NCBI GenBank assembly: GCA_008933995.1
Contig: WARS01000071.1
Coordinates: 5,920,652 to 5,984,651, forward strand
Direction: 5' to 3'
Length of the DNA stretch: 64,000 bases
From: Datnioides undecimradiatus
Taxonomy: Eukaryota; Chordata; Actinopteri; Lobotiformes; Datnioididae
Part shown: positions 1 to 12,526 of the stretch, piece after piece
Position numbering within the stretch: position 1 is the stretch's first letter
Layout: each line of letters opens with the position of its first letter
Program-made: the position numbers and the translations under genes
The notes under the pieces: generated by a model
Databases searched by the model: none
Seen by the model: the letters and a program-made list of their open reading frames with translations, nothing else
What the model was told of the DNA's origin: nothing

Positions 1-3000
1 GCAACAAAGAGGTCATGTTCCATGTGTCCACAAAGCTGCCTTACACAGAGGGGGACACCCAGCAGGTACTGTAATGCAATACCGGACTAACACACCTTTC
101 ATGATTCACTACGAGCAGTCAGACAGGTTTCCTCTGGTACTATATTTTGCAAATTGTGCCAAACAACCGCAGCACATATTTGCAGAAAAAAAAAAACCTG
201 TGGTAGTAAACATGAATCACTTTCAATTTATGCTTTAGTGTTTGCATGTAGGAGCCGCCGTCCTCCCTCACGGTGATTTAAAGCTGAGATGCAGTGCTGC
301 ACGGCTCAGACGGCCGCGTCCTCCTCCTTCTCTGTCTCACGTATTCACACAATCAGTGATTAATTGGTGCAGGATCACACACCATTTGCTATCGTGGTCT
401 GTGCAAACACAGACCAGGCGATGTCTGTATGTTGGTGTAAGACTGCTTGTTTGGGTTGTTGCCGGGGGAAACAGCGCTCCCTGGTGGCATTTTAGAGACT
501 AACACACTCTCAATTGTGGGACAGGGAGAGGGAAGAGTGAGGAGTGAGCTGCTCTTTGCAATTATTTATAATTTCTGGGCTTTACATTCGGCACAAACCA
601 GGTCTAATTGTACATCACAAAAAGCAATTGTCAGTTCATCTTTTCATATCGTTTCAGACAGTTTGACCCAATTTATCAGCTGTGCTCATGCCAGATTTCC
701 TGCTTTATGAAACCTGCAGATAACAAACAGCATTCGTACAGTACATCGACCAGTGCTTGGCGTCAGTATTGTTTTTGAGAGAGGCCTGTTTTGCATGAAA
801 TTACCGTTGCATTGTAATAAGTTGCTATGTGGCTGGTGGTTCGCAGCTGCAGAGAAAGAGGCACATAGGGAACGACATTGTTGCCATCGTATTCCAAGAA
901 GAAAACACTCCCTTCGTACCCGACATGATCGCATCCAACTTTCTCCACGCCTACGTCGTGGTCCAAGTGGTCAACCCGTGCTCTGACAATGTTCTCTACA
1001 AGGTAACCTATTTCCGTCAACATGGGCTGACTTTGCTTCCCGTGATGAACACTTGATTGAACTTGATCTTACTCTTTAATCTGAGGTGTCAGTGACCGCA
1101 CGGGATGATGTACCTTTCTTTGGTCCGGCGCTCCCAAACCCTGCTGTCTTTAAAAAAGTAAGAGGAAGAAGAACTTGTAGACCTGAACTCCAGGATCCTG
1201 TACCCAGATCACATTTCAGATCATTTTGTTTCTGACATGATAACCTGTCTCTCTCTACTCTTCTCTTTCCAGGGCCCTGAATTCCATGAATTCCTTTTTA
1301 CTAAGCTCATCAATGCAGAGTATGCTTGCTACAAAGCTGAGAAATTTGCCAAATTAGAAGTGAGTTCTTGAAACATTTCTACGATTTGCATCTCTGCTCC
1401 CCCTTTGTCTCATTTCCCTCTTTGTGTTTGTGCACGTGCTTAAGGAACGAACACGGTCGGCCTTGTTAGAGACCCTGTATGAGGAGCTCCACGTGAACAG
1501 CCAGGCCATGATGGGCGTTGGTGGGGAGGACGACAAACTGGAGAACGGCAGCGGAGGAGGAGGGGGCTTCTTTGAGTCCTTCAAGGTAACTGGGGAGGAA
1601 GCAGCGGAGGCCGGGGCTTCAAACTGACAGCTTCACTTTCTGCAGCTCTCTGCTTCAAAAAAGAAAAGTTCTTTGTGCTGATTAATTGTCTGTGTTTTAG
1701 CTTATACGACCACCGAGCTTATATCTAGTTTGACATTTTGGAAATACTCCAACGGTTACACGAGAAGATAGACACCGCTCTCGTGTGTATCTGACCAATA
1801 TGAAGTTAACACTAGCAAACAGTTAGCCTAGCTTAGCTGAAAGGCTGGAAACAGGGGGGAACAGCTAGCCTTGCTTTCCCTTGTTTCTAGTCTTTGTGGC
1901 AGGTTGAGATAGCTTCATGTAGAGTGCACACTTGAGAGAGATATTGATCTACCCATCTCACCCCCGTCAAGAAAGAAAATGGCAAAAATGCCAAAATGTC
2001 AAACTGTTCCTCAAATACATAGTTCAGGTTTTCTGAAGTGGTGTTGTATGAGGTACTTCTCTAATGTCAGTGTGTTTCGTACAGTAAATGGCGGCATTGG
2101 GGTATGCCTCAAGCGTGTTTGGTGAATCCGAGCTAACTCTTTGTACATTCAACGATTACACAGCCCAACTCAATGATGGAGGAAGCAGAACAACAGGAGC
2201 TTTGTAAAAACACACAATGTAAAATAACTGTTTTGTCAAAGGAGCCTCGTGGATTAGGAGAGAGTGACATACGACAAACCGTGGGCGTGCCACCCACCAT
2301 CCTACTGTTGGTAACACACTGACTGTGTAACCCCACTTCAAAAAAACCCGAACTATCCCTTTAGGTGTTGTTCTAAGTCCAAAAAGATCACTGTTGCTGC
2401 ACAGAAACTGGCAGCAACAGTAGATATGATAATTGTTTTTGCACCAGCTGTCAGATGTTTCCCAGATGAAGCGTCTTCTCTCTGGTTGTGTGCAAGCTGT
2501 GGGCTTTAAGGGCTTTATCAGTCTCCCTCAGTGTCTATGAATCTCAATGAAGAGAAGCTCTGCTGCTCCTGCTGGTACACACCACCTTTGGCTTCCCAGC
2601 TTTCCTTTCTCACGCTTCCTGGCTGTGTTGTGCTGCTGTTCTCTCCGCATCCCCCAGTGTTCGGCCGCTGGTCACTTGTTTATATGATTCTGTCATCTTT
2701 AGAAGTCATAATATCAAAGATAACGGATAGGTTTCCTTCACCATCAGATGCCTTTGCCTCTCCACTCTACTCCATACCTGCAAGGAGGTGCACTGGGCTT
2801 TAAACTTCTCCTGGCTGTGTTTGATCTCAGTGTGGTCAGATGTCTGCGAGCCACTTGGCCCCTCTACTTCCCCTCTCTTCTCTTACCACCTATCTACACA
2901 TAATGACTCATCTGAACCCCCTCTACCCTCCGGGCACTTAAGCTTAGCAGTGTTCTCTGTCGCTTCCTTGTCTGTCAGGATTAGAATCAGGCCAGTGCTC

Positions 3001-6000
3001 TCTGCCTGTAGTGGTCACTGTTCAGCCCCGAGGCTCCTCTTGGCCTGAAACGCCGTACAGCGATGCTGAGGGGATCCACAGGGGTCAGCGCCATCTGAAT
3101 GTATCTCCTCCTCCTCGTCTCTCTCTGTAGCGGGTGATCCGCAGCAGGAGCCAGTCTATGGATGCCATGGGTCTTGCTTTCAAGAAGCCGCACACAGTCT
3201 CCACTAGCCTCAGCAGCAGCTTTAACCACGACCCCGCAGAGAGCCCCAAATTCCCAGGGATAGTAAGTACAGCGCTACCCCTCCTGCTCTCGAGTGAGGC
3301 GAGCCTCGCTCCCTCTGCCTCCCCCCCGGCAGCTCCACTAGAGTTAATGCCCCTTCCTCCCTCACTTGCCTGCTGCACTAACTTCTCACAGAGGAGGCCT
3401 GCACCCCCGGTTAAGCGGAGCATTTAAGCCTGGGTCTTAAACTTGGCTCTCACATTGCAACGGTTGCACATTGTCTGCCGCCACAAGATGAAATGACCAG
3501 ACACTCGTAGCCTTGAATGCTTCCAGGACACAAGGTGAATTTCCCGCCTGGGTTAAAGCTGCTTCTACTTACTGTTTTTACCTTTTTTCTAAAGTATTTA
3601 AATCCCCGTGCAACTGCACTTTTCAGAAGTGCTCACTGGAATCCCAATGAATGTGGGTTGAGTCCCGTTTGTGCCAACGTGTGTGCGTGCGCGCGCGTGT
3701 GTGTGTGCATGCCAGCTACAGCTTGTGGACTCTTTTTTTCGACATCACACGACGTTTGTGACTACAGCAAAGAACAAATGATTGTTTCCGTCCTCACGTA
3801 AAGACCTTGTATCTCCACATTCCCTCCTTTTATTGTTTTCGTTCTCCGCACAATTGGCTCTGCGAAACGCTGAGTGCCGCGCTGTGAAATCATCAGCTCA
3901 CAGGGTGGAAACCTTAAACATGTAGCCCCGCTTAATGTGCAGTTACAAGGTCTTCACGTAACGGTGAATGTGCATAATGCTGCCTGTCTGATATGTGTAT
4001 TACATGCCGTATGTTTCGGGGAGATGTGGTATTTTTTTTAATGCAAAGTCGTCATAAAATGTCTTTTTTTTTTCTATATCAGGCACTGGACAAGAAGTTT
4101 TAGCCACGTGTATGATGGAAACAGGCCCCCACATTAACACTGTATTTCCAGTTCACATTTAGGATCCGCCCTCAAAACCAGCTCACTGTTATTGCTATGA
4201 ACCGACATGCTGTATTACCGAATGTACCTCGAGCTTGCTTTGTGCCCGTAACCCCCGCTTTGATGAGAAACCTAACGTATAACATGCTGTGTGTCCTCCT
4301 CTGCTGTTCTTATCTCTTCTTCATCCTCTCTCATACAGGCACATGGCTCACATAACTGGCTCATCGCTTCTCTCTCCCATTCAGCTGCCTGTGTTGCTGT
4401 TGCACCCATGGGAGCCAAAATGTCCCCCTCTGTATTCTCCAGTTAACACGTGCTTTGTATTTCCTTTGAACGACATGACTTACTGCATGGAATCTCATAT
4501 ATATTTGTATATATCTCATGTTTTCTCTCCTCCCTCCCCACCCCTTTACCCTCCTCTCCTCCTTTTGTCCTCTGTCCTCATTGTATCTCTCTCTCTCTGT
4601 CTGTCTCTCCTCTTCCTGCGTGGCTCAGTCATTGCTTGTCCCAGGCAAAAGTCCCAGTAAATATGGACGTCGAGGCAGTGCCATAGGGATAGGAACAGTA
4701 GAAGAGGTTCATGTCTAATTCTAACTACTCTCTAACTCCTCGCTTCTCCTCTTTGCTTCTTTTTTTTATGTCTGCATGGCTCCACTGCATCGTGGCCAAA
4801 CACACCTCTCTGTACATTTCAACACAGCGTGCATCGCCTGTTACGGGCAGGATATATCACATAAATAAAACAACAGCAGATATAGATATTCTCCATATCT
4901 TATCATTTGTTGTTTGTTTTAACAATTCCAATCTATGGGATTTCACATAGCCCACCATCTAGAAGTCATTTTAGTATTACGCATCACAAATCATTCACTT
5001 ATTAAGCGATAAACAGATCGGTGATACAAGTGAGCCACCTTTGGCTCCTCATTAACATCTGATATCTTCTTCTATTCTCACTGTCCTATCTACTTTACTG
5101 TGGTGCTGTGTTCACCTTCTCTAGTCCTCTTTTAATTCCAGTATGCTTAATTCTTAATTTGTTTAAAGAAAACGATGAATATTAATGATTTAATGACCCC
5201 CTTACAGAGAAATTATTTTTAAAAAAAGAATCCCCCTCCTGCTCTTTGAAGCCACATCGAATGAAAAGCTTTTTTTTTTTTTTCAAGTTCTTATTTTGAG
5301 AGCTTTAAAAGGGTTTGAATTGAGATTGAATGAACAAAGCAGTCGCTGAGAAAGCATATTCAGTGCGAGGCCCTGGAGCCTTTAAATCCATCTTTCATCT
5401 CCCGCCTTAGTGTGCTCTGCTCTGGCTGAAAGACTGGCACCGGGGCTTGACATTAAGCCGCTAAGTGCATATTTTAACTTTTTTTTTTTTTTCATCACTG
5501 TAACAACTCAAAGGAAGCAGTGCTACCGTTCAGCCTCGTAATTCAGGGTGATGAATCCAGGAAAGCGACATTTAAATGGTTAAATTAAAATGACCACTAT
5601 CTCCCCTCAGTAATAAACACATAAGCTGATTGATAAGCTTTTGAGATGAACCTAATATTACTCAGAGACATCTCAGGTATTAGAAGTATTTTGACTATCT
5701 CTCCTCTCTGCTTGGCAGTCTCTGATAATCCCGGGGAAAAGCCCAACAAGGAAAAAGTCTGGTCCTTTCAGCTCCAGGAGAAGCAGCGCCATCGGTATTG
5801 AAAACATTCAGGAGGTCCAGGAGAAAAGGTGAGAAGAAAAACTTAAAGTACTGCTGCATTTACTTAATCTAAACCCTCGTACGGCTCATATTTTACTTGT
5901 TTTCAGTGTTAAACCCTATTTACTTTTCGTGATATTTTATCCTAAATGTCTAATGCAGCAGTAGAGAGAGCTCCCCAAATACCCAGAAGACCCCTGACAG

Positions 6001-7705
6001 TGGTCACGTCTCCCAAGACCCCAAATCTGACAACTCGTCCAATCAGAGCTCCCCCGAGGTGCTCACGACCACCAAGAACAGGTGTGTACAGCAGACAGGT
6101 CACAAAGACGATGAAAAAAACGTGTGTTTGTGTAAGGCGCCGGGTGATCCTCAGCTGTGGCAGCATGTTGAATAACTGTGTCTTGTACATAAGATAAAAT
6201 TAGGTTTGGCTGTGCTGGAGGGTGGTTAACCCAGGGTGTAGTTCTTATCTCGGTGGCAGGGCCCCATCCATCCCTGAGGGTCAAGACCTCTCCCGCTCCT
6301 CCTCCAACGCCAGCAGCTTCGCCAGTGTGGTGGAGGAGAATGAGACAGAGGCCACAGAGGACTATGACACCGGCATGGTAAGTGGTTTACTCAGTTAGTA
6401 TGTTCTCATGAAAACAAGGCTTATAAGTGTGTATTTAATGGTTCTGTCGCGTCTGTCTCCCGTGCACCGTCCAGGAGAGTCTGTCGTCTGCAGGGACGCC
6501 GCACAAGCGCGACTCCCTCACCTACAGCACCTGGCTGGAGGACAGCATCAGCTGCACCAGTACCACCAGTCGTGGGAACTCCCCAGGTGAGAGAGGTGGT
6601 GTGTTTTGAAGAGGAGAGAAGAGGCTCCAGAAAACTGAAAAATGACTTAACAAAACAAAGCAAAAAAAAGTCTAAACCAACCTTTTAATGTTAACGCTGT
6701 GGATCCACCAGAGCACATGCATGATTTAATTACTTGTCACGTTCACAAACGGTTCATGGTAGGTGCCGAAAGCACAGATGCTCACTGATTTACTGATGCT
6801 CATCTAAAGCATGCAATGACTCACGATGACTGATGCACGAATTAATGCAGGATATATCATCAACTTCTGTCGCTCGCCACTAAAAAAAAAATAATTAAGT
6901 GACTAAGAGTTTTTTTGATTAGTTAACGCTTAATGGATCATCAGTGAAATGGATGTTATCTCTCATGTCCATAGTCTCCCTTGTGGGTCAACATGAAATG
7001 AACAGGATATTACAATTTTCGATTGGTCAATTTTTTTTGGAGCGCAGTAGAAAAACAGTGAGAGAAATTCAATTCCTGCACTATTCCTATTCTAACCACA
7101 GAATCCCGTGTCTAAATTCACTATATTGAGCCTTGAAAATGTTCTGTTTTCCTGTGAATGACGGCTGTTTAACGCAGCGCTGCTCCGAGAACACAAGCAG
7201 AATCACAAGAACCACAACGAGGAGCGAGTGTCACCGCTTCAAGAGACACTAAATTTACACAATCTGCCCTTTTTTTTCCCTAAAAGCCACAAAAAAAACA
7301 AACTTCCCCTATGATGCTAAAACTATGGTTAAAGGAGAATCAAGAATGCAATCATCAGCTCCGTAACTCGATTGTGGAAATTGTGATTGGGGATATAATG
7401 ACACGTGTGACTGGTTTAATACACTGTTGACTCATCCTTCAGGGCCTGGTAAACCTGATCGGGGGAAAGGGGCAGACATCCGTATCAAACTGGAACGACC
7501 ACACGATCATCAGTCCTCATCGGTGAGCCAACGCCGTCCTGGAGTCAGTTAGCTGTCAGCTACCTTTAAGTCACCTCTGTTGCTCTGTGTGATTTTGTTC
7601 TTTAGGTATTTTTATTTCTTTCTGCGTGCTACTGCTGATATTTGTTTCTGCTTTGTCTGTTGTTTTTTATTGCTGACTGCGCACCGCTGTGTGCAGAACT
7701 GTTAG
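1..7705 (+). CDS. rap1gap: Rap1 GTPase-activating protein 1, 3' part (5' exons outside window)
   Basis: Rap1GAP switches off the small GTPase Rap1 by stimulating GTP hydrolysis. Coding exons: 1-65, 847-1002, 1086-1157, 1273-1359, 1445-1585, 3131-3262, 4629-4706 (possibly optional), 5719-5828, 5965-6081, 6260-6377, 6475-6586, 7443-7522 and 7697-7705. They give about 424 residues and all phases agree. The first exons encode the end of the catalytic domain. KRHIGND carries the Asn that the family uses as its catalytic 'thumb' (codon 871-873), and [16 protein letters not shown] follows. The tail holds basic phosphosite motifs ([29 protein letters not shown]), a Ser-rich stretch and [18 protein letters not shown]. 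The tail matches human RAP1GAP far better than RAP1GAP2. The last exon adds only Asn-Cys-stop; human RAP1GAP also ends in Cys. The N-terminal GoLoco region and half of the GAP domain lie upstream of the window. Confidence 0.93.
66..846 (+). other. rap1gap intron
   Basis: Intron between the first two exons in the window, with GTACTG donor and GCAG acceptor. Short open frames here look like chance. I see no repeat or regulatory element I can name. Confidence 0.7.
1730..1930. repeat. diverged copy of a common teleost interspersed repeat
   Basis: The string around 1765-1785 (gagaagatagacaccgctct) and the later ttagcctagcttagctgaaa and ggctggaaacagggggg segments are the core of a repeat I recognise from many acanthomorph fish genomes. 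This copy is diverged and its ends are approximate. I do not recall its family name. Confidence 0.55.
2017..2363. mobile_element. MITE-like non-autonomous DNA element with terminal inverted repeats
   Basis: The left end (about 2019-2052, atagttcaggttttctgaag...) is nearly the reverse complement of the right end (about 2322-2357, ...cttcaaaaaaacccgaacta). The arms are about 30 nt with a few mismatches. The element is about 345 bp and has no coding capacity. The internal sequence (gttgtatgaggtacttct) also resembles a repeat common in teleosts. It lies inside a rap1gap intron. Confidence 0.65.
3263..7442 (+). other. rap1gap introns of the tail region
   Basis: Non-coding DNA between the exons at 3131-3262 and 7443-7522. 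The larger introns are 3263-4628, 4707-5718 and 6587-7442. They contain a short (TG)n tract near 3678-3710, poly-T runs near 5271 and 5478, and pyrimidine-rich DNA before 4629. I see no other gene in them. Confidence 0.6.
4629..4706 (+). other. rap1gap: rap1gap candidate cassette exon (duplicated phosphosite motif)
   Basis: This 78-nt phase 0-0 exon encodes [20 protein letters not shown] followed by IGTVEE. It resembles the next exon (5719-5828: SLIIPGKSP...[13 protein letters not shown]). Its acceptor is good, but its donor (GTTCAT) is poor, and read-through meets a stop at 4716-4718. It can be included or skipped without changing frame. It cannot replace exon 5719-5828, whose 3' phase differs. 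Confidence 0.65.
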
Positions 7706-10206
7706 CTCCACCCACCTGGTTGTATCCTGGATCTCCATCTTCAGGTTAGACTTCCTGTGCACATCCTCTTGGTCTCTCAGTCAGTAGAGTAAAACTATGC
7801 AAAGATAAACCATGAAACACTGTACACAAAGAAATATTGTTAGTTTATTAAGTGACTGATGATATGAGTGCCTTCTTAAACTGATAATTCAGGCTTTATA
7901 AAGTGAGGTTGTATTAGGTATTTCAGGATCTCACCTACCGCAGCCTGCAGTCCTCACGCTGTGCATGAGGTCAGAAGGGGCCCACCTAAAAAAATAAATA
8001 TCAGTGTGTGCGCGCTATATTTAGAACACTTTCACAGCTTCCTTTTGCCATCAGAGAGCCCTTTCTGACAGGAACCTGAAGCTGCTCCGTTCGTCTACGC
8101 TCGCTTTAAATCTGCCAGACTTTGACAAAAACAGTCGTTCCGCTGTCCTGAACACAGGAGCTGCTGGTCCACAGCCTCTTTGATCGATTTGTTTCTTGTG
8201 TTTTTGCGATACTTTGGTGTCTTAGTTGGTTATTTATAATTCACTAAAGGCACACAATGACCCAAAACAAACCTGATCGAGGCGGCGGACCAGACCGGCA
8301 AGCCCCGCTCTTTAAGGTAAGGTTACTGTTGTTAAAGAGAGTCTGGTGGATTTGAAAAGAGCGTAACACCTTCAGTTTCCTGTTGGAGAGAGCTGTCTGA
8401 TAATTGCGTACATTTAAACTAATATTATTTAATACACTGACTATTAATAAGTATCTCATATGACAAGACTTCAGAAAACTTAAACTGTCCCTTTTGGAGA
8501 ATATTGACCGGGCATCTCTCTTATTCCCAAAGCATTCCCATAAGTCACAATCCCTCTGGGAGATGAGACAAGTGCAGGCGTTCGCCATGACCAATGACGA
8601 GAAGGAGGAAGACGAGGAAGCAGAGGAAGAGCAGAGAAAGCAGGTGGAGCCTGGCCGGTCTGCTGCTCAGTGAGGGCCAGAGTGCAGCATATCCAGAAAC
8701 CTGGAGGACGCTGGAGAGGACGACGCACAAAGAAGGGCCAGCTTTTGCACAGTGTTTGTTTCCTTCCACTCTTCTCTCGGCCTGTCCACACGTGTGTTGC
8801 CTGGATGTACGTCTTTTCATTTCCACGCCTCCTGTTTCAAAAGTGCATATTTTTATCGAGACATTTAAATGTTTTATTTTAAAAAAAACAAAACAAAACA
8901 AAAAAAACCTTTGATTTAGTTTGTGTTGAAGCCCAAGTCCGCTGGCTATTCAGGGTAAAGACGGTGCCACTGAGCTCTTAGCCAAGATTGTGAGAAGGAC
9001 TTTTGCTGCAGCAATGAGAAGATAATTTGCCTGGATGGTTTACCAAATCGACAAAGGTCAATAAAGATCTCAAACAAAATAAACAATACCAAATATTCAG
9101 TATCAAAGATGAGCATTTTCTAACAGAAAGTCTGACATAGAAGTGATCCGTCGGACGCTGTTTAATGTGGTCGTTTTCTGGGTAAAGTCCAAAAGCTTGG
9201 TCGACGTCACACCTTCCTTTACCACCTAAATGTCAAAGATTAGATTTGAAACGTGACACCACAGTGAAGAGACTGTATTGTAGATGACGTGAAATGGCCT
9301 TAAAACCCAAACATGCGATTACTTTGTCCCTCAGATTCATTTTACCTCGTTTTCTCTGCAGCCAACGTCTGGATCACCTGTGAAACGGCTATGTTCAGAT
9401 ACATTTTCAAGCATTTTCTCTAAAACGGTGGCTATACTTCAGCGCTGTCTGTATACAGTAGTCTGCTAACGTACGGATATATCCATCGACGACTGATTTA
9501 ACTGCTTTGCGTGTCTTGTCTGTTGGTGAGGAGACCCGTTTATGTTCTGAGTTGCTCTACTTTTCCTCTAATATATGTTCTTATTTATTGATTTGGTTCA
9601 TGTTGAAGTGGCATTTATGGCGTACATCTGTTGATACTGTACCTCTATGGTGACTACATTCAGCATCCTGTCATACGATTATACTGTCATGTGTTGCTTT
9701 GGAGTAAATTATAATGTCGTCACCAGTAAAGCTCTATTTCCAAGGGTCAGATCTCTTTCAGTGCGGTAAATTTGCAATGCAATTGTAATAAAACAGCGAA
9801 TATTTATTTGCTTTTAAACTGAGAAAAAAAAAAAGCTCCGAATACAACTACTGATTTTGTAAATAGACATTGGAGTTCATAGTGTATAATGTATAGGCCT
9901 TTAAAATGGGAATGACCAACACCTTGCAATTACTGCCAAGTTAACAATGTCTCGTCGTCTTATTTCTTGTACCGTTACTTTAAAATATTGCTTTGAGACG
10001 GTTTTGTAGGAGAAAACTATTTTAAAAAGCTACTCAGACTGTTCTGTAAAAGGGAAATCTCACAGTACATCCTGCTGATCATTTCAGTTGCCTTATCATC
10101 ACAAAATGATGGTGTACGTATGAATAGTGAAGCAAATAGTTTTAATAGCCAGCAGGATTTACAATGAAATGAATGTTTTGTCGTTGTTGTTTTTATTGTA
10201 AATAAA
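7706..10206 (+). other. rap1gap probable 3' UTR, with a possible alternative terminal exon
   Basis: Non-coding DNA downstream of the rap1gap stop. AATAAA signals lie at 9060, 9078, 9787 and 10201, so alternative polyadenylation is plausible. An open segment at 8545-8673 could be an alternative C-terminal exon: its phase-0 start would join exon 7443-7522 in frame. No other gene is visible on either strand. Confidence 0.5.
10201..10206 (+). promoter_or_regulatory. probable distal polyadenylation signal of rap1gap
   Basis: AATAAA preceded by T-rich DNA. It is the last such hexamer before the intergenic region. Earlier hexamers at 9060, 9078 and 9787 could also be used. Confidence 0.45.
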
Positions 10207-10229
10207 CGCCCTGAGAGGTCTACTCTAAA

Positions 10230-12010
10230 CTCACTCTCTCGCCCTGCGTCGTGTCACTCTAAATTATACCTTATTTTTGTCAGCATTCTGTTTTTTTACA
10301 GGCAGAATATGATATTCTGAGTGCCACATAGTGAAAATCCCTGCTGTGAAATGCCGACAAGCTGTAGACGTTCCACTTGCCATCGTCTTATTGAAAAGCT
10401 AAGAGAGAAAGCCCCATGAATAAATGATTTGATGTGGCTGCCCACATGTAAAACTGGAGCAATCTAAATGTGGAGGCTTCCCTGGTTATACAACTGTGTC
10501 ACATGGAAGAAAGAAACATATTCAGTCTCAATCAGTCAACATGAAATCGTGGCTGAAACAGATTTTCCAAATGTTTCCGTGGCACCTCATGAAAAGGTTT
10601 ATAAAAATACAATCTTCCAACCACAAAGAATTGAAAATCGTAGCAAATAGCATCGTCTACACTGTTCTAAATACTCTGGACTTTCCTATTTTTATGCTAA
10701 TAAGATCTGGAATATATGCAAAAACATTCATACTGTAAGTGAACTAACAAAGGTCAGTCTGGTAACTGAAGGTCAGCTTTTTGTGCGTGAACAGCAGCAG
10801 CAGCAGCTTCCTGTTCTTTGAGGAGGTGAGCCTTAATAACCCGGGGCCAAGCTGGGTTTTTATTAGCTCACCAGCAGATGTTTGAAACACGGTGGAAAAA
10901 TACCCCCAGCACATACCCTGCAAGATAACACATACACTAGAAAAAGTGGCACTACAGACAAGAGCTATGATATGGTTATTTTAGTCAAATTAAATATGCT
11001 ATATTATTCTGAATATTTATGTCACACAGCATTAGTAAAACCTCTAGGGTATTTAATCAGTTATATTTTTCTAGTTTTTTTTAATAAAACAGTTCACACC
11101 TCACTCAAACTTTACTTATCTGGTGTTTATACAAGTCATGTGACCCTATTTTGGGGAACTCCACTTACCATAAGTATAATTTTCTGTCTCACTTATTTCC
11201 TCCAGGCTACGAGCTCCATTTTAATTTTTCAAATGCTTGCTATTTATAAGATGAATACTGATCGTCTGTTGCAAGCCATTTTGAGCATTTGGATTAAGGA
11301 CAGACAGCTCCATCCTGCTCGGTAGCCCAGTTACAAAATTGCTTAGTGCTCGGTTGCCACGGTCTGTTTAACAAGTCAACAATATCCCAAACAAATAAAT
11401 TGTGGACAGACAGCCACGGTCACAAGAAGAGACGCAAATGCTCCCAAACAAGTTTACCTGCATTTTAATGTATTTGGCTCAAACATGGAGTTGCATTTCA
11501 ACTTCTCCCAAGAGTGACTTAACTCACTTTGAAATTCATCACCGAGCTGAATTCAGGTCAAAGACCTCTCCTGAATTAAACTGCTGATCTATTTAATGGA
11601 AACAATTAATAGATCACTGACACTTAACACTGCAACTAGGATTGTGGGTGCCCTCCAGTGGAGTTGTTTAAGCCTTCACTGAATCTAGCTGTTTAGCGTG
11701 GTCCACACAGTGTTATAAATCATTTAAAACAGTCTATAGGTCTAGATTTTTGTGTATTTTATTTTATGAACACAGAGCACTAATAATTAATGTAAAACCA
11801 ACAATTATCCACAACTGGGCAAAGTCATACGTCTAGTTCCTTATGTAGGCATACTTTTCTTCTCTTTGCACTTTTTCTTTTATTTGTTTATGATCGTCTT
11901 CATATTATTATTAGTTAAAGCTAAATTGGTTCTTGAACTCGTGTTTTTGCGTAGCTGCTCAGGCGGAACTCCTTTGTTCGAGTGAGAAACAGGAAACGCT
12001 CTAGATTTGT
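10230..12010. other. intergenic, rap1gap to aurkaip1
   Basis: AT-rich intergenic DNA. Open frames such as 10882-11325 have no recognisable protein character. A CAG/GCA run is at 10793-10806. I see no RNA gene. Confidence 0.6.
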
Positions 12011-12079
12011 GTCGCACCGGCCGGAAGCGGTCCTCTGAAGTCACATTGACGGCAAAAATCCCGGTCACAGGAATATTAG
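12011..12079 (+). promoter_or_regulatory. aurkaip1 promoter core and non-coding first exon
   Basis: CCGGAAG at 12021-12027 is an ETS/NRF2(GABP)-type site, usual for mitochondrial-protein housekeeping genes. A donor-like AG|GTAATT at 12079/12080 would splice to the acceptor at 12475, which leads into the exon with the start codon. The transcription start is inferred. Confidence 0.45.
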
Positions 12080-12526
12080 GTAATTTATTTCGCTCATTAA
12101 AATTATTAGAAGACTCACAATAGTTTTGTCAGATAATTTGTGCCAGAAACATAAATAACTGCAATATTTCTAATTGACAAATTCGCGGCTTTGTTGTTGA
12201 AGCTGGAGCTATATTGCTAGCTAGCATTAGCATAAACCTTGCACCGTGTATGCTTGAACACCGGTAACTGAAAATTTAGTTCAGATTGAGTTAATATTGA
12301 TTTGATTTGCATTCAGTCAGCAAAGTCAATGTATGTTGTGTTTTAATACAGTTAACTACACCAGCTTCTAACTAATTTGAGCGGTCGAACACGATGGTGT
12401 ATCACAATGGCAGCAAATGATGGAGATATCTGTCAAATCAATCAGTAAATGAAACTCCTGTGTCCATGTCTACAGGGGTAGAGACTCAGCTTATTCCCGA
12501 TGACTTTATTTGGATGATCGCCAACG

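Larger units (their letters stand above)
1586..3130 (+). other. rap1gap intron with two interspersed repeats
   Basis: The intron between the exons ending ...GFFESFK and starting RVIRSRS. Its first half is made of repeat-derived DNA (see 1730-1930 and 2017-2363). The second half has only chance open frames and a pyrimidine-rich 3' end. Confidence 0.7.

Noticed and set aside
10882-11325. 147-codon open frame between rap1gap and aurkaip1
   Set aside because: AT-rich hydrophobic composition, no motifs, no splice context. It looks like a chance frame.
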